Program-made: the position numbers and the translations under genes | In this document: piece after piece, positions 1-7,936 of the stretch | How positions within the stretch are numbered: the stretch's first letter is position 1 | Layout of the letters: each line of letters starts with the position of its first letter | Source: Patescibacteria group bacterium | GTDB taxonomy: Bacteria > Patescibacteriota > Patescibacteriia > Buchananbacterales > UBA6539 | DNA: 34,728 nucleotides | Direction: 5' to 3' | NCBI GenBank assembly: GCA_028688055.1 | Contig: JAQTYZ010000007.1 | Location: 1-34,728, forward strand | The notes under the pieces: model-generated | Told to the model about the DNA's origin: nothing | The model's input: the letters and a program-made list of their open reading frames with translations, nothing else | The model's database searches: none

Positions 1-421
1 GTTTAGTTCATTCGTGTTACTCACCGAGGCCGCCGAAAAATCCGGTTCATTAATAACGGCCGGTTATGCTCTGGAACAAGGCAAAGAAGTGATGGCCATT
101 CCCGGCAACATCAATCAATACAACAGCACAGGCAGCAATAATTTAATCAAACAAGGCGCCAAACTAGTGACGTCAGTAACCGATATTCTTGAAGTTATTG
201 ATATCGAAAATACGGTTCAAGCCATTCAATCACGGATTGAATTCGCCGAAACGGAAATCGAAAAAAAAATAATTGAACTACTAACCAACGAGCCTACTCA
301 CATTGACAAATTAATACGATTAGCTAGACTTGATATCAGTGCCGTTAATTCAACACTCTCAATTTTAGAGATGAAAGGCTTGATTAAAAATTTAGGCGGT
401 CAATACTATGCAAAAAATTAA
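1..421 (+). CDS. dprA: DNA processing protein DprA, 3' part (5' end outside window)
   Basis: DprA/Smf binds incoming single-stranded DNA and loads RecA during natural transformation. The reading frame is open from the first bases (FSSFVLLTEAAEKSGSL), so the ORF-track start at 14 is internal and the gene enters the window already in progress. Visible are the end of the Rossmann-like DprA core, with the family hallmarks EAAEKSGSLIT and the AIPGNI turn, followed by a winged-helix C-terminal domain (about the last 65 residues, IIELLTNEPTHIDKLIRLARL onward). The last 14 nt overlap the next gene, so translation is probably coupled. Confident assignment; the N-terminal SAM-like part cannot be judged. 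Confidence 0.9.
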   Translation, partial: FSSFVLLTEAAEKSGSLITAGYALEQGKEVMAIPGNINQYNSTGSNNLIKQGAKLVTSVTDILEVIDIENTVQAIQSRIEFAETEIEKKIIELLTNEPTHIDKLIRLARLDISAVNSTLSILEMKGLIKNLGGQYYAKN

Positions 422-1205
422 AATTAATCTAACTCGGCAAGACAAGATTTATATCCTATTTGGTATTTTTATTGCTTCACTGCTCTGTGCCAATTTTTTA
501 GGCGCCAAGATAACTTCATTTACCACGCCTAAATTAATTGCCCTAACGTTAAATTTTATTTTCTGGCCAGTCATTGTCGGTGTTAACTCATTGGCCGCGA
601 TTTTTACGCCAAACGGTATTTTTAATTCACCATTTTTAGCCTACAATTTTTTCGATGTCATTCACGTGTCGGTTGGAATATTGGTAGTGCCAATAATGTT
701 TTTGACCACTGACATTATGACCGAAGTCTTGGGCAAAAAAAATGCCCAACGACTAGTTAATACTGCCCTGCTGGTGATGCTGTTTGCCCTAGCTGTGACC
801 TTAATTTCGGTCTTACTACCACCGGACCCAACCAGACAATATTTTTCTCAAGAAAATTATGTCAGCATCTTTGGGATTTCAATCAGAATGACGATCGCTT
901 CAATTTTGGCCTTTGTCTTGGCGCAGCACCACGATATCTGGGCCTTTAACCTCTGGAAAAAAATTACGCGCGGCAAGTGGCTGTGGATTAGAAACAACGC
1001 CTCGACAGTTGTAAGCCAACTAATTGATTCAACAGTTTTTATGTTTATCGCTTTTTATCTGACCAGTCCAAATTTTACCGCCGTTTATATTTGGCATCTG
1101 ATCCTGCCTTATTGGATTTTTAAGATCTTTTTCTCATTTATTGAAACCCCATTTTGTTATGCCGGCGTTAAGTGGCTGAAAGAAAGCGAGAGTGACAATG
1201 AATAA
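408..1205 (+). CDS. yhhQ: queuosine precursor transporter (YhhQ/VUT family)
   Basis: Predicted inner-membrane transporter for queuosine precursors (preQ0/preQ1 or queuine), used for tRNA wobble modification. The 265-aa product has about six hydrophobic helices and the family signature LAQHHDIWAFNLWKK followed by WLWIRNNASTVVSQLIDS, with the characteristic RNN.ST...Q..D pattern. TDIMTEVLGKK in the middle is also typical. Start ATG at 408 lies inside the end of dprA, and the 3' end overlaps folC by a few bases, so it belongs to the dprA-folC-topA run. No other queuosine gene is visible here. The family call is strong; the exact substrate is inferred from the family. Confidence 0.85.
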   Translation: MQKIKINLTRQDKIYILFGIFIASLLCANFLGAKITSFTTPKLIALTLNFIFWPVIVGVNSLAAIFTPNGIFNSPFLAYNFFDVIHVSVGILVVPIMFLTTDIMTEVLGKKNAQRLVNTALLVMLFALAVTLISVLLPPDPTRQYFSQENYVSIFGISIRMTIASILAFVLAQHHDIWAFNLWKKITRGKWLWIRNNASTVVSQLIDSTVFMFIAFYLTSPNFTAVYIWHLILPYWIFKIFFSFIETPFCYAGVKWLKESESDNE

Positions 1206-2487
1206 AAATTTTGACCGATATTACCAAGCGGTCGAATATCTTGAATCAATTTCCAACCTGCCGCAGCCTGATTACTTTAAAGTCAAGAGCGGCCGGTCTT
1301 TATTTTTAGATCGTTTTGCTTTTTTCCTTAAACTACTAGGTAACCCTCAACGCGGACAAAAATATATTCAGGTTGGGGGCACCAGCGGCAAAGGTTCCGT
1401 GGCCACAATGATTCAATCAATTTTAACTGAAGCCAAATTTAAAACCGGGCTGTACCTGTCACCACACCCAACCACCACCATTGAAAGGATTAAAATTGGC
1501 AATTTGTATATTGCGCCAGGTGAATTTGCCGATATCATTGAAGCACTAAAACCGGCCATTGATAAAGCCTACCAAATTTCGCCGTACGGCCGGCCATCGT
1601 ATTTTGAAATATTAACGGCCGTGGCTTTTATTTATTTTAAAAAGAAGCGGTGTGACTATGTCGTGTTAGAAGTAGGTTTGGGTGGCCGATTCGATGCCAC
1701 TAACATTATTTCCAAGGCGGCGGTAACAATTATCAACACCATTGGTTTTGATCATACTGATATTTTGGGCAACACCTTGGAAAAAATCGCGGGTGAAAAA
1801 GCCGCCATTATCAAACCCAGAACCAAATTTTTCACCACGGCTAAAAACACGGCCGGGGTGCGAAAAATATTTGAACAAGCTTGTAAGCGTCACGGGGTGA
1901 CAATGAGAATAATCTCCACGCCTAAAACTCCCTATCAACTTAAACTTTTGGGCCATCATCAACAGACTAACGCAGCGTTAGCGGCGGCGGCGGCTGAAAG
2001 TTTAGGAATTAATCCTAAAAAAATTAAGGCGGGACTTAGCAAAGTTGAAATGTCGTGCCGGCTGGAAATAATTCATAAAAAACCGCTGTTGATTTTGGAT
2101 GGCGCTCACAATGAATCAAAAATTTTAAGTTTAGCAAAATTTATCGGAAATTTGACATATCAAAAATTATATCTTATTATGGCCTTGACTCGTGACCGAA
2201 ATCCGTCACAAGTTTTCAAAAAAATCTTACCACTGGCTGATCACATTACGATCACGCGTTATCGGTCGAGCGAGCGAAAGTGCTATCCGCCAAAAGATTT
2301 GGCTGACAAATTAAAAACCAATAAGCCAATTGAAATATTTCTTGATTCCGATATGGCGTTAAATAAAGTCTTGGCCAAGGCCAAGCTGGATGATATTATT
2401 GTTGTGGCCGGATCATTTTATCTCGCCGGAGAGCTGCGCAAGCGCTGGCGGAGTGAAACCAAAATATTAAACGAAAGGAAATCATAA
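1198..2487 (+). CDS. folC: FolC-type folylpolyglutamate/dihydrofolate synthase
   Basis: Mur-ligase family enzyme that adds glutamate to folates with ATP. About 429 aa, normal for FolC. The P-loop is VGGTSGKGS at residues 59-67, followed by the folate-loop region LSPHP and ERIKIG, then the central domain motif VLEVGLGGRFDATN and the C-terminal domain with DGAHNES. The ORF track begins at a GTG (1192), but the ATG at 1198 is preferred because it gives the shorter overlap with the transporter stop and a normal N-terminus (MNKNFDRYY). Its end overlaps topA by one base. No other folate gene is nearby, so whether it acts on de novo or salvaged folate cannot be told. Confidence 0.88.
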   Translation: MNKNFDRYYQAVEYLESISNLPQPDYFKVKSGRSLFLDRFAFFLKLLGNPQRGQKYIQVGGTSGKGSVATMIQSILTEAKFKTGLYLSPHPTTTIERIKIGNLYIAPGEFADIIEALKPAIDKAYQISPYGRPSYFEILTAVAFIYFKKKRCDYVVLEVGLGGRFDATNIISKAAVTIINTIGFDHTDILGNTLEKIAGEKAAIIKPRTKFFTTAKNTAGVRKIFEQACKRHGVTMRIISTPKTPYQLKLLGHHQQTNAALAAAAAESLGINPKKIKAGLSKVEMSCRLEIIHKKPLLILDGAHNESKILSLAKFIGNLTYQKLYLIMALTRDRNPSQVFKKILPLADHITITRYRSSERKCYPPKDLADKLKTNKPIEIFLDSDMALNKVLAKAKLDDIIVVAGSFYLAGELRKRWRSETKILNERKS

Positions 2488-4709
2488 TGGCAAAAAATTT
2501 AGTTATCGTCGAATCACCGACCAAAGCCAAAACTATTTCGAAATTTTTGGGACCCGAATATAAAATCGAGTCTTCTTTTGGTCATATCCGAGATCTGCCC
2601 AAGAGCAAACTTGGCGTTGACGTTGATAATAATTTTGAACCGCAATACACGATTCCAGCGAAGGCTAAAAAACAAGTTGAGCACCTAAAAAAACTGGCGG
2701 AAAAGGCTAGCCTGATTTTATTCGCGACTGACGAAGACCGTGAAGGCGAAGCAATTTCGTGGCACTTGGCTAACATTTTTAAAACCCCGGCCAGTAAAAT
2801 CAAACGAATTGTCTTCCATGAAATTACCAAAGAAGCGATTTTAGAAGCGATCAAAAATCCGCGGGGTCTTGATTTAAATTTAGTTGACGCCCAACAAGCC
2901 AGGCGAGTGCTCGACCGACTGGTTGGTTATCAGTTGTCGCCATTTTTGTGGCAAAAGGTTGCCCGCGGCCTGTCCGCTGGACGTGTTCAATCTGTTGCCG
3001 TTCGTTTAATTGTTGAACGAGAACGAGAAATCCAAGCCTTCAAAGCTGATGAATATTGGTCAATTGAAGGTAAATTCAAAGCCGGCCAGAAGGCCGAAGA
3101 ATTTATTGCCAAGCTAAATCAGATCAAGGGCAAAACCATTGACAAGCTTGAGATTAAAGATAAAGACCAAGCGGATAAAATTTTAGCCGACCTGACCGGC
3201 GCCGCGTACCAAGTTACTTCCGTTGATTACAAGGAAACTAAAAAAAATCCCCTACCGCCATTTACCACCTCTACCTTACAACAAGAAGCCAACCGCCGTT
3301 TAGGCTTTTCCGCCAAACAAACGATGATGTTGGCCCAGCAGCTTTATGAAGGAATTGAATTAGGTAGTGACGGCTCAGTCGGTTTGATTACTTATATGAG
3401 AACTGACTCGGTCAATTTAGCCGAAAAATTTTTAGGCGAAGCGGAAAATTTTATCAAACATAAATTCGGTGCCAATTATTCAAACGGTCCGAAACGTTAT
3501 AAAGGCAAATCAAAATTAGCCCAAGAAGCTCACGAAGCAATTCGACCGACCGCGGCGGAAAACGATCCGGAGGCGGTTAAAGAGTATTTAGAGGCCAGAC
3601 AATTTCGACTTTATCAACTAATTTGGCAACGCGCGCTGGCGAGCCAAATGGCCGGTGCGGTTATTGATACGACAGCTGTTGATATTAGCGCCCTAAAAAC
3701 CGACTATACCTTCAGAGCCAACGGTTCGGTAATTAAATTTGATGGCTACTTGAAAATTTACCCAACCGCCACGAAAGAAAATATTTTGCCATTACTAAAA
3801 AATCAAGACCATATTGACCTGACTGAATTACTACCAGAACAACATTTCACTCAACCGCCGGCTCGTTATTCGGAAGCAACACTGGTTAAAGTATTGGAAG
3901 AAAATGGCATCGGCCGACCGTCAACTTATGCGCCAACTATTTCGACAGTTCAAGACCGCGGCTACGTTGAAAAAGAAGACAAGCGTCTTAAACCAACCGA
4001 CATGGCTTTTTTGGTCAACGACTTATTAGTTGAGCACTTCCCCCAAATTGTTGACTATAAGTTCACCGCCAACCTCGAAGATGATCTAGACCGGATTGCT
4101 GAAGGTGAAAAAAAATGGCAACCAATTATTCATAAATTTTGGGGACCATTTAAAGCTAACTTGGATAAAAAATATCAAGAGATCGATAAGAAAAAATTAA
4201 CCGAAGAAAAAACCGACGAGGTCTGCGACAAGTGCGGCCAGCCGATGGTAATTAAAGTTGGCAGATTTGGAAAATTTCTAGCTTGTACTGGTTATCCAGA
4301 ATGTAAAAATACCAAACCGCTAAACGGCGAAGCGGCGGCCGGACCGGAACCAACTGGTGAAAAATGTCCAGAGTGCGACAGCGACTTAGTAAAACGAAAA
4401 GGACGCTATGGTGAATTTGTCGGCTGTTCAAATTATCCAAAATGTAAATATATTAAAAAGGAGCCGTCACAAATATTTGGCAGTTGCCCTGAATGTGCCA
4501 AAGGAAAAATTGTCGGCAAGCGATCGCGTCGCGGTTTTTTCTACGGCTGCGACCAATATCCGGATTGTAAATTTGCGCTTTGGGGAAAGCCAGTTGTCAG
4601 CGCCGGCAATACCGAACCGGATAAATGCCCAGATTGTGAATCAATCCTCGTTTATGCCAAAGGCGATGAAATAAAATGCTCCAGCAAAGAATGTAGCTAT
4701 AAAAAATAA
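2487..4709 (+). CDS. topA: DNA topoisomerase I with four C-terminal zinc ribbons
   Basis: Type IA topoisomerase that relaxes negative supercoils through a 5'-phosphotyrosine intermediate. 740 aa. The Toprim domain starts at the N-terminus (VIVESPTKAKTISKFLG) with the acidic DEDREGE motif; the catalytic tyrosine is Y303 in LITYMRTDS. The C-terminal ~140 residues contain four Cys4 zinc ribbons (CDKCGQP/CTGYPEC, CPECDSD/CSNYPKC, CPECAKG/CDQYPDC, CPDCES/CSSKEC). The ATG overlaps the folC TAA (taATG) and has a GAAAGGA Shine-Dalgarno sequence 8 nt upstream, one of the clear SD sites among the housekeeping genes. Followed by an intrinsic terminator. Confidence 0.97.
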   Translation: MAKNLVIVESPTKAKTISKFLGPEYKIESSFGHIRDLPKSKLGVDVDNNFEPQYTIPAKAKKQVEHLKKLAEKASLILFATDEDREGEAISWHLANIFKTPASKIKRIVFHEITKEAILEAIKNPRGLDLNLVDAQQARRVLDRLVGYQLSPFLWQKVARGLSAGRVQSVAVRLIVEREREIQAFKADEYWSIEGKFKAGQKAEEFIAKLNQIKGKTIDKLEIKDKDQADKILADLTGAAYQVTSVDYKETKKNPLPPFTTSTLQQEANRRLGFSAKQTMMLAQQLYEGIELGSDGSVGLITYMRTDSVNLAEKFLGEAENFIKHKFGANYSNGPKRYKGKSKLAQEAHEAIRPTAAENDPEAVKEYLEARQFRLYQLIWQRALASQMAGAVIDTTAVDISALKTDYTFRANGSVIKFDGYLKIYPTATKENILPLLKNQDHIDLTELLPEQHFTQPPARYSEATLVKVLEENGIGRPSTYAPTISTVQDRGYVEKEDKRLKPTDMAFLVNDLLVEHFPQIVDYKFTANLEDDLDRIAEGEKKWQPIIHKFWGPFKANLDKKYQEIDKKKLTEEKTDEVCDKCGQPMVIKVGRFGKFLACTGYPECKNTKPLNGEAAAGPEPTGEKCPECDSDLVKRKGRYGEFVGCSNYPKCKYIKKEPSQIFGSCPECAKGKIVGKRSRRGFFYGCDQYPDCKFALWGKPVVSAGNTEPDKCPDCESILVYAKGDEIKCSSKECSYKK

Positions 4710-4720
4710 ATTCTCCAAAC

Positions 4721-4748
4721 AAAAAATCCCGAAGGCTCGGGATTTTTT
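4721..4748. terminator. bidirectional intrinsic terminator after topA
   Basis: Hairpin TCCCGA-aggc-TCGGGA with an A6 run on the left and a T6 run on the right, so it can end both the plus-strand topA transcript and the minus-strand transcript of the 53-aa ORF. Confidence 0.85.
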
Positions 4749-4771
4749 GTTTCCTATAAAAACTTGCTATG

Positions 4772-4933
4772 TCATATGACAGCGCCAAGCGAATAAGCGA
4801 CGACTGACAACGCCAGATAAACTGGAATGATCAGCGTTGCGGCTAAGACCGTAAACGTTCGAGTGATATCAAAGTCCATATCGCTGGGTTGGGTGGGCAT
4901 CGGAGCGCTTAAGGCTTGCTGGATATTTTCCAT
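4772..4933 (-). CDS. 53-aa single-pass membrane peptide, hypothetical
   Basis: Too short for the ORF track. It reads MENIQQALSAPMPTQPSDMD, then DFDITRTF and a long hydrophobic helix (TVLAATLIIPVYLALSVVAY), ending SLGAVI. The layout is a 25-residue polar, Pro-rich N-terminus and one membrane segment. No Shine-Dalgarno sequence precedes the ATG. It lies downstream of a strong minus-strand promoter (5112-5140) and the candidate RNA at 4973-5105, and is followed by the bidirectional terminator, which makes it a complete transcription unit. I do not recognise a family. The clean start-to-terminator layout supports it being real, but no homology can be claimed. Confidence 0.55.
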   Translation of the reverse strand: MENIQQALSAPMPTQPSDMDFDITRTFTVLAATLIIPVYLALSVVAYSLGAVI

Positions 4934-4972
4934 ATTTTTGTTTTTATTTTTTAGCTTAAATTTTTAAGGTAC

Positions 4973-5105
4973 GAAAAAACACGGTTAGACTGAGTTAAAA
5001 AACTGTAAGCTGATTAGATAAAGTAACCGTGTCCATTTGGTTTTTGTTTTTTGCCCGATTAAAGTCTTAGGGCAATTAAAAAAGATAGTGCTCGTTGGCC
5101 TATCT
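4973..5105 (-). ncRNA. candidate small RNA or attenuator leader, three hairpins
   Basis: Downstream of a consensus promoter, the expected transcript starts around 5105 exactly at a hairpin AGATAG...CTATCT (5083-5105), continues into TTGCCC...GGGCAA (5051-5075) and ends with a 54-nt stem-loop ACACGGTTA...TAACCGTGT (4979-5032) directly followed by U6 (4978-4973). The last element looks like an intrinsic terminator, although its loop of about 36 nt is long. The RNA could be a free ~130-nt sRNA or an attenuator for the 53-aa ORF downstream. No Rfam family is recognised. Confidence 0.5.
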
Positions 5106-5111
5106 AAATAC

Positions 5112-5140
5112 AGTATAGCATAACTTCTTTTTTCTGTCAA
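5112..5140 (-). promoter_or_regulatory. sigma70-type promoter, minus strand
   Basis: On the minus strand: TTGACA (5140-5135), 17-nt spacer, TATACT (5117-5112). This is nearly perfect consensus. The start site is expected near 5105, the first base of the candidate RNA. Confidence 0.75.
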
Positions 5141-5141
5141 C

Positions 5142-5213
5142 ATTTTGCGGCGACAAGAGAGTCAGACCCTGAAACCTTGTTGATGCTAGGGCACTCCTTG
5201 TCAGCCGCAAAAT
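5142..5213. repeat. 72-nt imperfect inverted repeat
   Basis: A perfect 10-bp outer stem, ATTTTGCGGC / GCCGCAAAAT (5142-5151 and 5204-5213), continues inward through ACAAG/CTTGT, GAGT/ACTC and CCCT/AGGG with single mismatches. It abuts the -35 box of the 5112-5140 promoter. Its loop side contains GTTGATGCTAGGG (5179-5191), which recurs inverted at 5299-5311 at the predicted 5' end of the neighbouring candidate RNA. Confidence 0.75.
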
Positions 5214-5242
5214 CATCATAGCAAATCAAATTAAATATAACA

Positions 5243-5309
5243 ATAAAAAAACACCTCGAGTTTGACCACGAGGTGTTTTCCGGTTTCTAGAGACTACTCC
5301 CTAGCATCA
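5243..5309 (-). ncRNA. candidate ~65-nt small RNA with terminator
   Basis: Downstream of the promoter at 5315-5343. The minus-strand transcript would contain a hairpin CTAGGGA-gtag-TCTCTAG (one G-U pair), then a terminator AACACCTCG...CGAGGTGTT (5277-5250) followed by U7. No ORF fits. It may be an independent sRNA or a terminated leader. The 13 nt at its 5' end are complementary to the loop of the 5142-5213 hairpin on the same strand. Confidence 0.5.
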
Positions 5310-5314
5310 ACCAC

Positions 5315-5343
5315 AACTTAGCACATTTTTTCGAATTTGTCAA
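5315..5343 (-). promoter_or_regulatory. promoter, minus strand
   Basis: TTGACA (5343-5338), 17-nt spacer and TAAGTT (5320-5315) preceded by TGC, so a weak -10 with an extended element. Confidence 0.5.
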
Positions 5344-5532
5344 TAGTTTAATGATAAATCAAAAGAATTATCCAAAAAATATCCTGAGCAACATCCTTAA
5401 TTGGTTTCGTTATTTGGACAAACCATCTAACCCCGCCAGATATTAAGGTCCTTAAAAAAGTTGGGGTTTATCAAAAAAAATCGCGGACGCTTATTAAAAA
5501 TTGATTTTTAATTCAATATAAACTAAAATTAT

Positions 5533-5577
5533 TATACTCTAAAAATGACCGAAGCAGAAACAAATGTCCACGGTTGA
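5533..5577 (+). promoter_or_regulatory. rel promoter -10 with possible leaderless 10-codon uORF
   Basis: TATACT at 5533-5538 is followed 6 nt later by an ATG (5545) that opens a 10-codon frame, MTEAETNVHG, ending at TGA 5575-5577. It overlaps the rel start codon (5564) in a different frame. No clear -35 box is seen. The rel frame has a stop at 5546, so rel cannot start further upstream. Confidence 0.4.
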
Positions 5578-7069
5578 AGACTTAATCAAAATTTTAAAAA
5601 CGGGCGATAGCAGCAGTAGTCGGCTGGCTATTTTGCCTTACTTCCGAAAAAATAGTTCGGCGTATGATTTTGATTTAATTCGTTTAGCTTACGATTTTGC
5701 AGCGGAAGCTCACCGGGGCCAAACCAGAAAGTCGGGCGAACCTTATATCAATCACCCCCTCGAGACGGCCATTATCTTAGCCAAAATGGGATTGGACCAA
5801 CCCTCAATTATTGCAGCACTATTGCATGATGTTCCCGAGGATACTAATTACACCTTAGTCGAAGTTGAAAAAAATTTCGGACCGGAAGTGGCTAAACTTG
5901 TAGCCGGCATTACCAAACTCGGCATTATCAAATATCGGGGGATGGAAAAATACGCCGAAAATTTGCGCAATATGTTTGTCTCCATGGCCCAAGATCTGCG
6001 AATTGTTTTAATCAAAATGGCTGACCGGCTTCATAACCTCAGCACTTTAGATTCACTACCGGCGGAAAAACAAAAAAGAATTGCCCGAGAAAGTTTGGAA
6101 ATTTATGCGCCAATCGCCAATCGGTTAGGGATAGGAAGTATTAAAGGAGAGCTTGAAAATTTAGCTTTTCCTTATGTTTACCCAGACAAATATCAATGGA
6201 TGAAAAAAGATGTTTTGCCGAAGGTAGAACTAAAAATGGAATACCTGCAATCCGTGATCAAAGTAGTTAAAAAAGAATTAGTGGCTAACAAAATAAAATT
6301 TATTTCGGTCCACGGTCGGCAAAAAAGATTATATAGTTTATACCAAAAATTAATTCGCCCGCAATATAATGGTGATCTAACAAAAATTCATGACTTAGTT
6401 GCGCTAAGAATTATTGTGCCATCGATTGGTGACTGCTACCAAGCTTTAGGCGTCATTCACCGCTTATGGAAACCATTGCCGGGTAGAATTAAAGATTATA
6501 TCGCGCAACCAAAACCCAACGGCTACCAATCACTACATACAACCGTGTTCTGTCTTGAGGGTAAAATTGTCGAGTTTCAAATTAGAACCATTGCCATGCA
6601 TCAGCAATCCGAATACGGTATTGCGGCCCACTGGCACTATAAAGAAACTGGCAAAACGGACAAAAAAATAGGCGAGAAAGGATACACTTTACCCAAAAAA
6701 TTAAATTGGATTGAAGACTTGGTAAAATGGCAAAAAAATATTAGAGACAACCAACAATATTTGCATTCGCTCAGTATTGATTTTTTTCATAACCGAATTT
6801 TCGTTTTTACGCCCGAAGGTGATGTGATTGATTTACCGGAAGACGCCACCCCAGTGGATTTTGCGTATCAAGTCCACACTTGGATTGGTGATCATTGCGT
6901 CGGTTCCAGAGTTAACAGCCAGCATTCCCCGCTAGAAACAAAATTAAAAAACGGTGACGTTATTGAAATTGTCACCGACAAGAATCGCAAAGGTCCCAAT
7001 CGCGATTGGCTTAAGTTTGTTAAAACGGGAGCCGCTAAAAGCAAAATAAAATCTCAATCGGAATTATAA
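5564..7069 (+). CDS. rel: short RelA/SpoT-family (p)ppGpp synthetase/hydrolase
   Basis: Makes and degrades the alarmone (p)ppGpp. 501 aa. The N-terminal HD hydrolase domain keeps the metal ligands: AHRGQTRKSGEPYINHP, the HD of HDVPEDT near residue 88, and ADRLHNL. The synthetase domain follows (GRQKRLYSLYQK, the KDYIAQPKPNGYQSLHTT segment, then EYGIAAHW), then a TGS domain (FVFTPEGDVIDLP). The protein ends soon after TGS, lacking the helical, zinc-finger and ACT modules of ~730-aa Rel proteins, so ribosome sensing may differ. Both catalytic centres look intact. The start at 5564 is the only in-frame ATG near the N-terminus and has no Shine-Dalgarno sequence. The gene overlaps parB tail-to-tail by 6 nt without a terminator. 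Confidence 0.93.
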   Translation: MSTVEDLIKILKTGDSSSSRLAILPYFRKNSSAYDFDLIRLAYDFAAEAHRGQTRKSGEPYINHPLETAIILAKMGLDQPSIIAALLHDVPEDTNYTLVEVEKNFGPEVAKLVAGITKLGIIKYRGMEKYAENLRNMFVSMAQDLRIVLIKMADRLHNLSTLDSLPAEKQKRIARESLEIYAPIANRLGIGSIKGELENLAFPYVYPDKYQWMKKDVLPKVELKMEYLQSVIKVVKKELVANKIKFISVHGRQKRLYSLYQKLIRPQYNGDLTKIHDLVALRIIVPSIGDCYQALGVIHRLWKPLPGRIKDYIAQPKPNGYQSLHTTVFCLEGKIVEFQIRTIAMHQQSEYGIAAHWHYKETGKTDKKIGEKGYTLPKKLNWIEDLVKWQKNIRDNQQYLHSLSIDFFHNRIFVFTPEGDVIDLPEDATPVDFAYQVHTWIGDHCVGSRVNSQHSPLETKLKNGDVIEIVTDKNRKGPNRDWLKFVKTGAAKSKIKSQSEL

Positions 7070-7933
7070 TCCCCCGCTTACTTTTTCAATAACTGATGCT
7101 AAATCTTCATCAGAATAAAAATCAATTATCACCTGCCCGGCGTCGCCGGATTTTTTGATGGTGACCCTAGTCCCTAAGCTATTTTGCAACCGTTCTTCAA
7201 GGGCAGTCAGAGCCGGATCTTTAGATTTTCTAACGTGTTTTTTTACTGATACTTTTTTCGCCTCACCCTCCACGGCTCTAACCGTTAAATCATTTTGTAA
7301 GACTTTTTGAAAAAAATTTAAGCGGGCTTGCGGTGGCAACCCAACGATAATTCTCGCCGTACTATAATTTATTTTACCATTGACCACGGCGCGCTGAATT
7401 TCGGTGGGCAAAGTTAAGAGTCGCAAGGTATTAGCAACAACCGAACGGCTCTTCCCTACCTTCCTGGCAACCTCTTCCTGTTTAAGACTAAATTCATCAA
7501 TTAAACGCTGATAAGCCACCGCTTCTTCAATGGGATTCAAATCTTTGCGCTGAATATTTTCCACTAACGCTAACTCCAATTTCTGCTGCTCTTTGATGTC
7601 GCGGATAACGGCTGGCACGGTTGGCAATTCCAAAATTTTGGCAGCACGCCAACGTCGCTCGCCGGCAATAACTTGATACATACCATCCGACTCGACTAAA
7701 ATCAGTGGCTGCAAAATGCCATGCTCTTTAATTGAATTGGTTAAATCTTCCAGACTATCATGATCAAAATCAGTTCGCGGCTGAAGCGGATTAGCCTTAA
7801 TCTTTTCGACACTAACTTGCAGAATTCTTTCTTCGCCTGGTAAAATTTCGGATGATCTTTCAAAAATTTGTTTATCAATTTTTGGCGGGATTAATGAGCT
7901 AAGCCCTTTACCCAAACCTTGAACTTTTGTCAT
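7064..7933 (-). CDS. parB: chromosome partitioning protein ParB
   Basis: CTPase and parS-binding protein of chromosome segregation. 289 aa. It begins with the family-typical GLGKGLSSLIP. The ParB/Srx-like NTPase domain contains NPLQPR, HGILQPLI and GERRWRAA; then come ENIQRKDLNPIEEA, a helix-turn-helix with EEVARKVGKSRSVVANTLRLL, and a C-terminal dimerisation region. It starts 3 nt after the parA stop and is co-transcribed with it. The stop codon overlaps that of rel on the other strand. I saw no parS-like palindrome in the window. Confidence 0.95.
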   Translation of the reverse strand: MTKVQGLGKGLSSLIPPKIDKQIFERSSEILPGEERILQVSVEKIKANPLQPRTDFDHDSLEDLTNSIKEHGILQPLILVESDGMYQVIAGERRWRAAKILELPTVPAVIRDIKEQQKLELALVENIQRKDLNPIEEAVAYQRLIDEFSLKQEEVARKVGKSRSVVANTLRLLTLPTEIQRAVVNGKINYSTARIIVGLPPQARLNFFQKVLQNDLTVRAVEGEAKKVSVKKHVRKSKDPALTALEERLQNSLGTRVTIKKSGDAGQVIIDFYSDEDLASVIEKVSGGL

Positions 7934-7936
7934 AGT

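Noticed and set aside
1666-1962. Antisense ORFs over folC, topA, rel and the large surface gene
   Set aside because: They are shadows of strongly coding frames on the other strand, with no signals of their own.
5142-5213. SRP RNA, 6S RNA or T-box leader
   Set aside because: The 72-nt hairpin lacks the SRP GGAAG/AGCAG loop signature, is too short for 6S RNA, and no T-box sequence (AGGGUGGNACCGCG) is seen.
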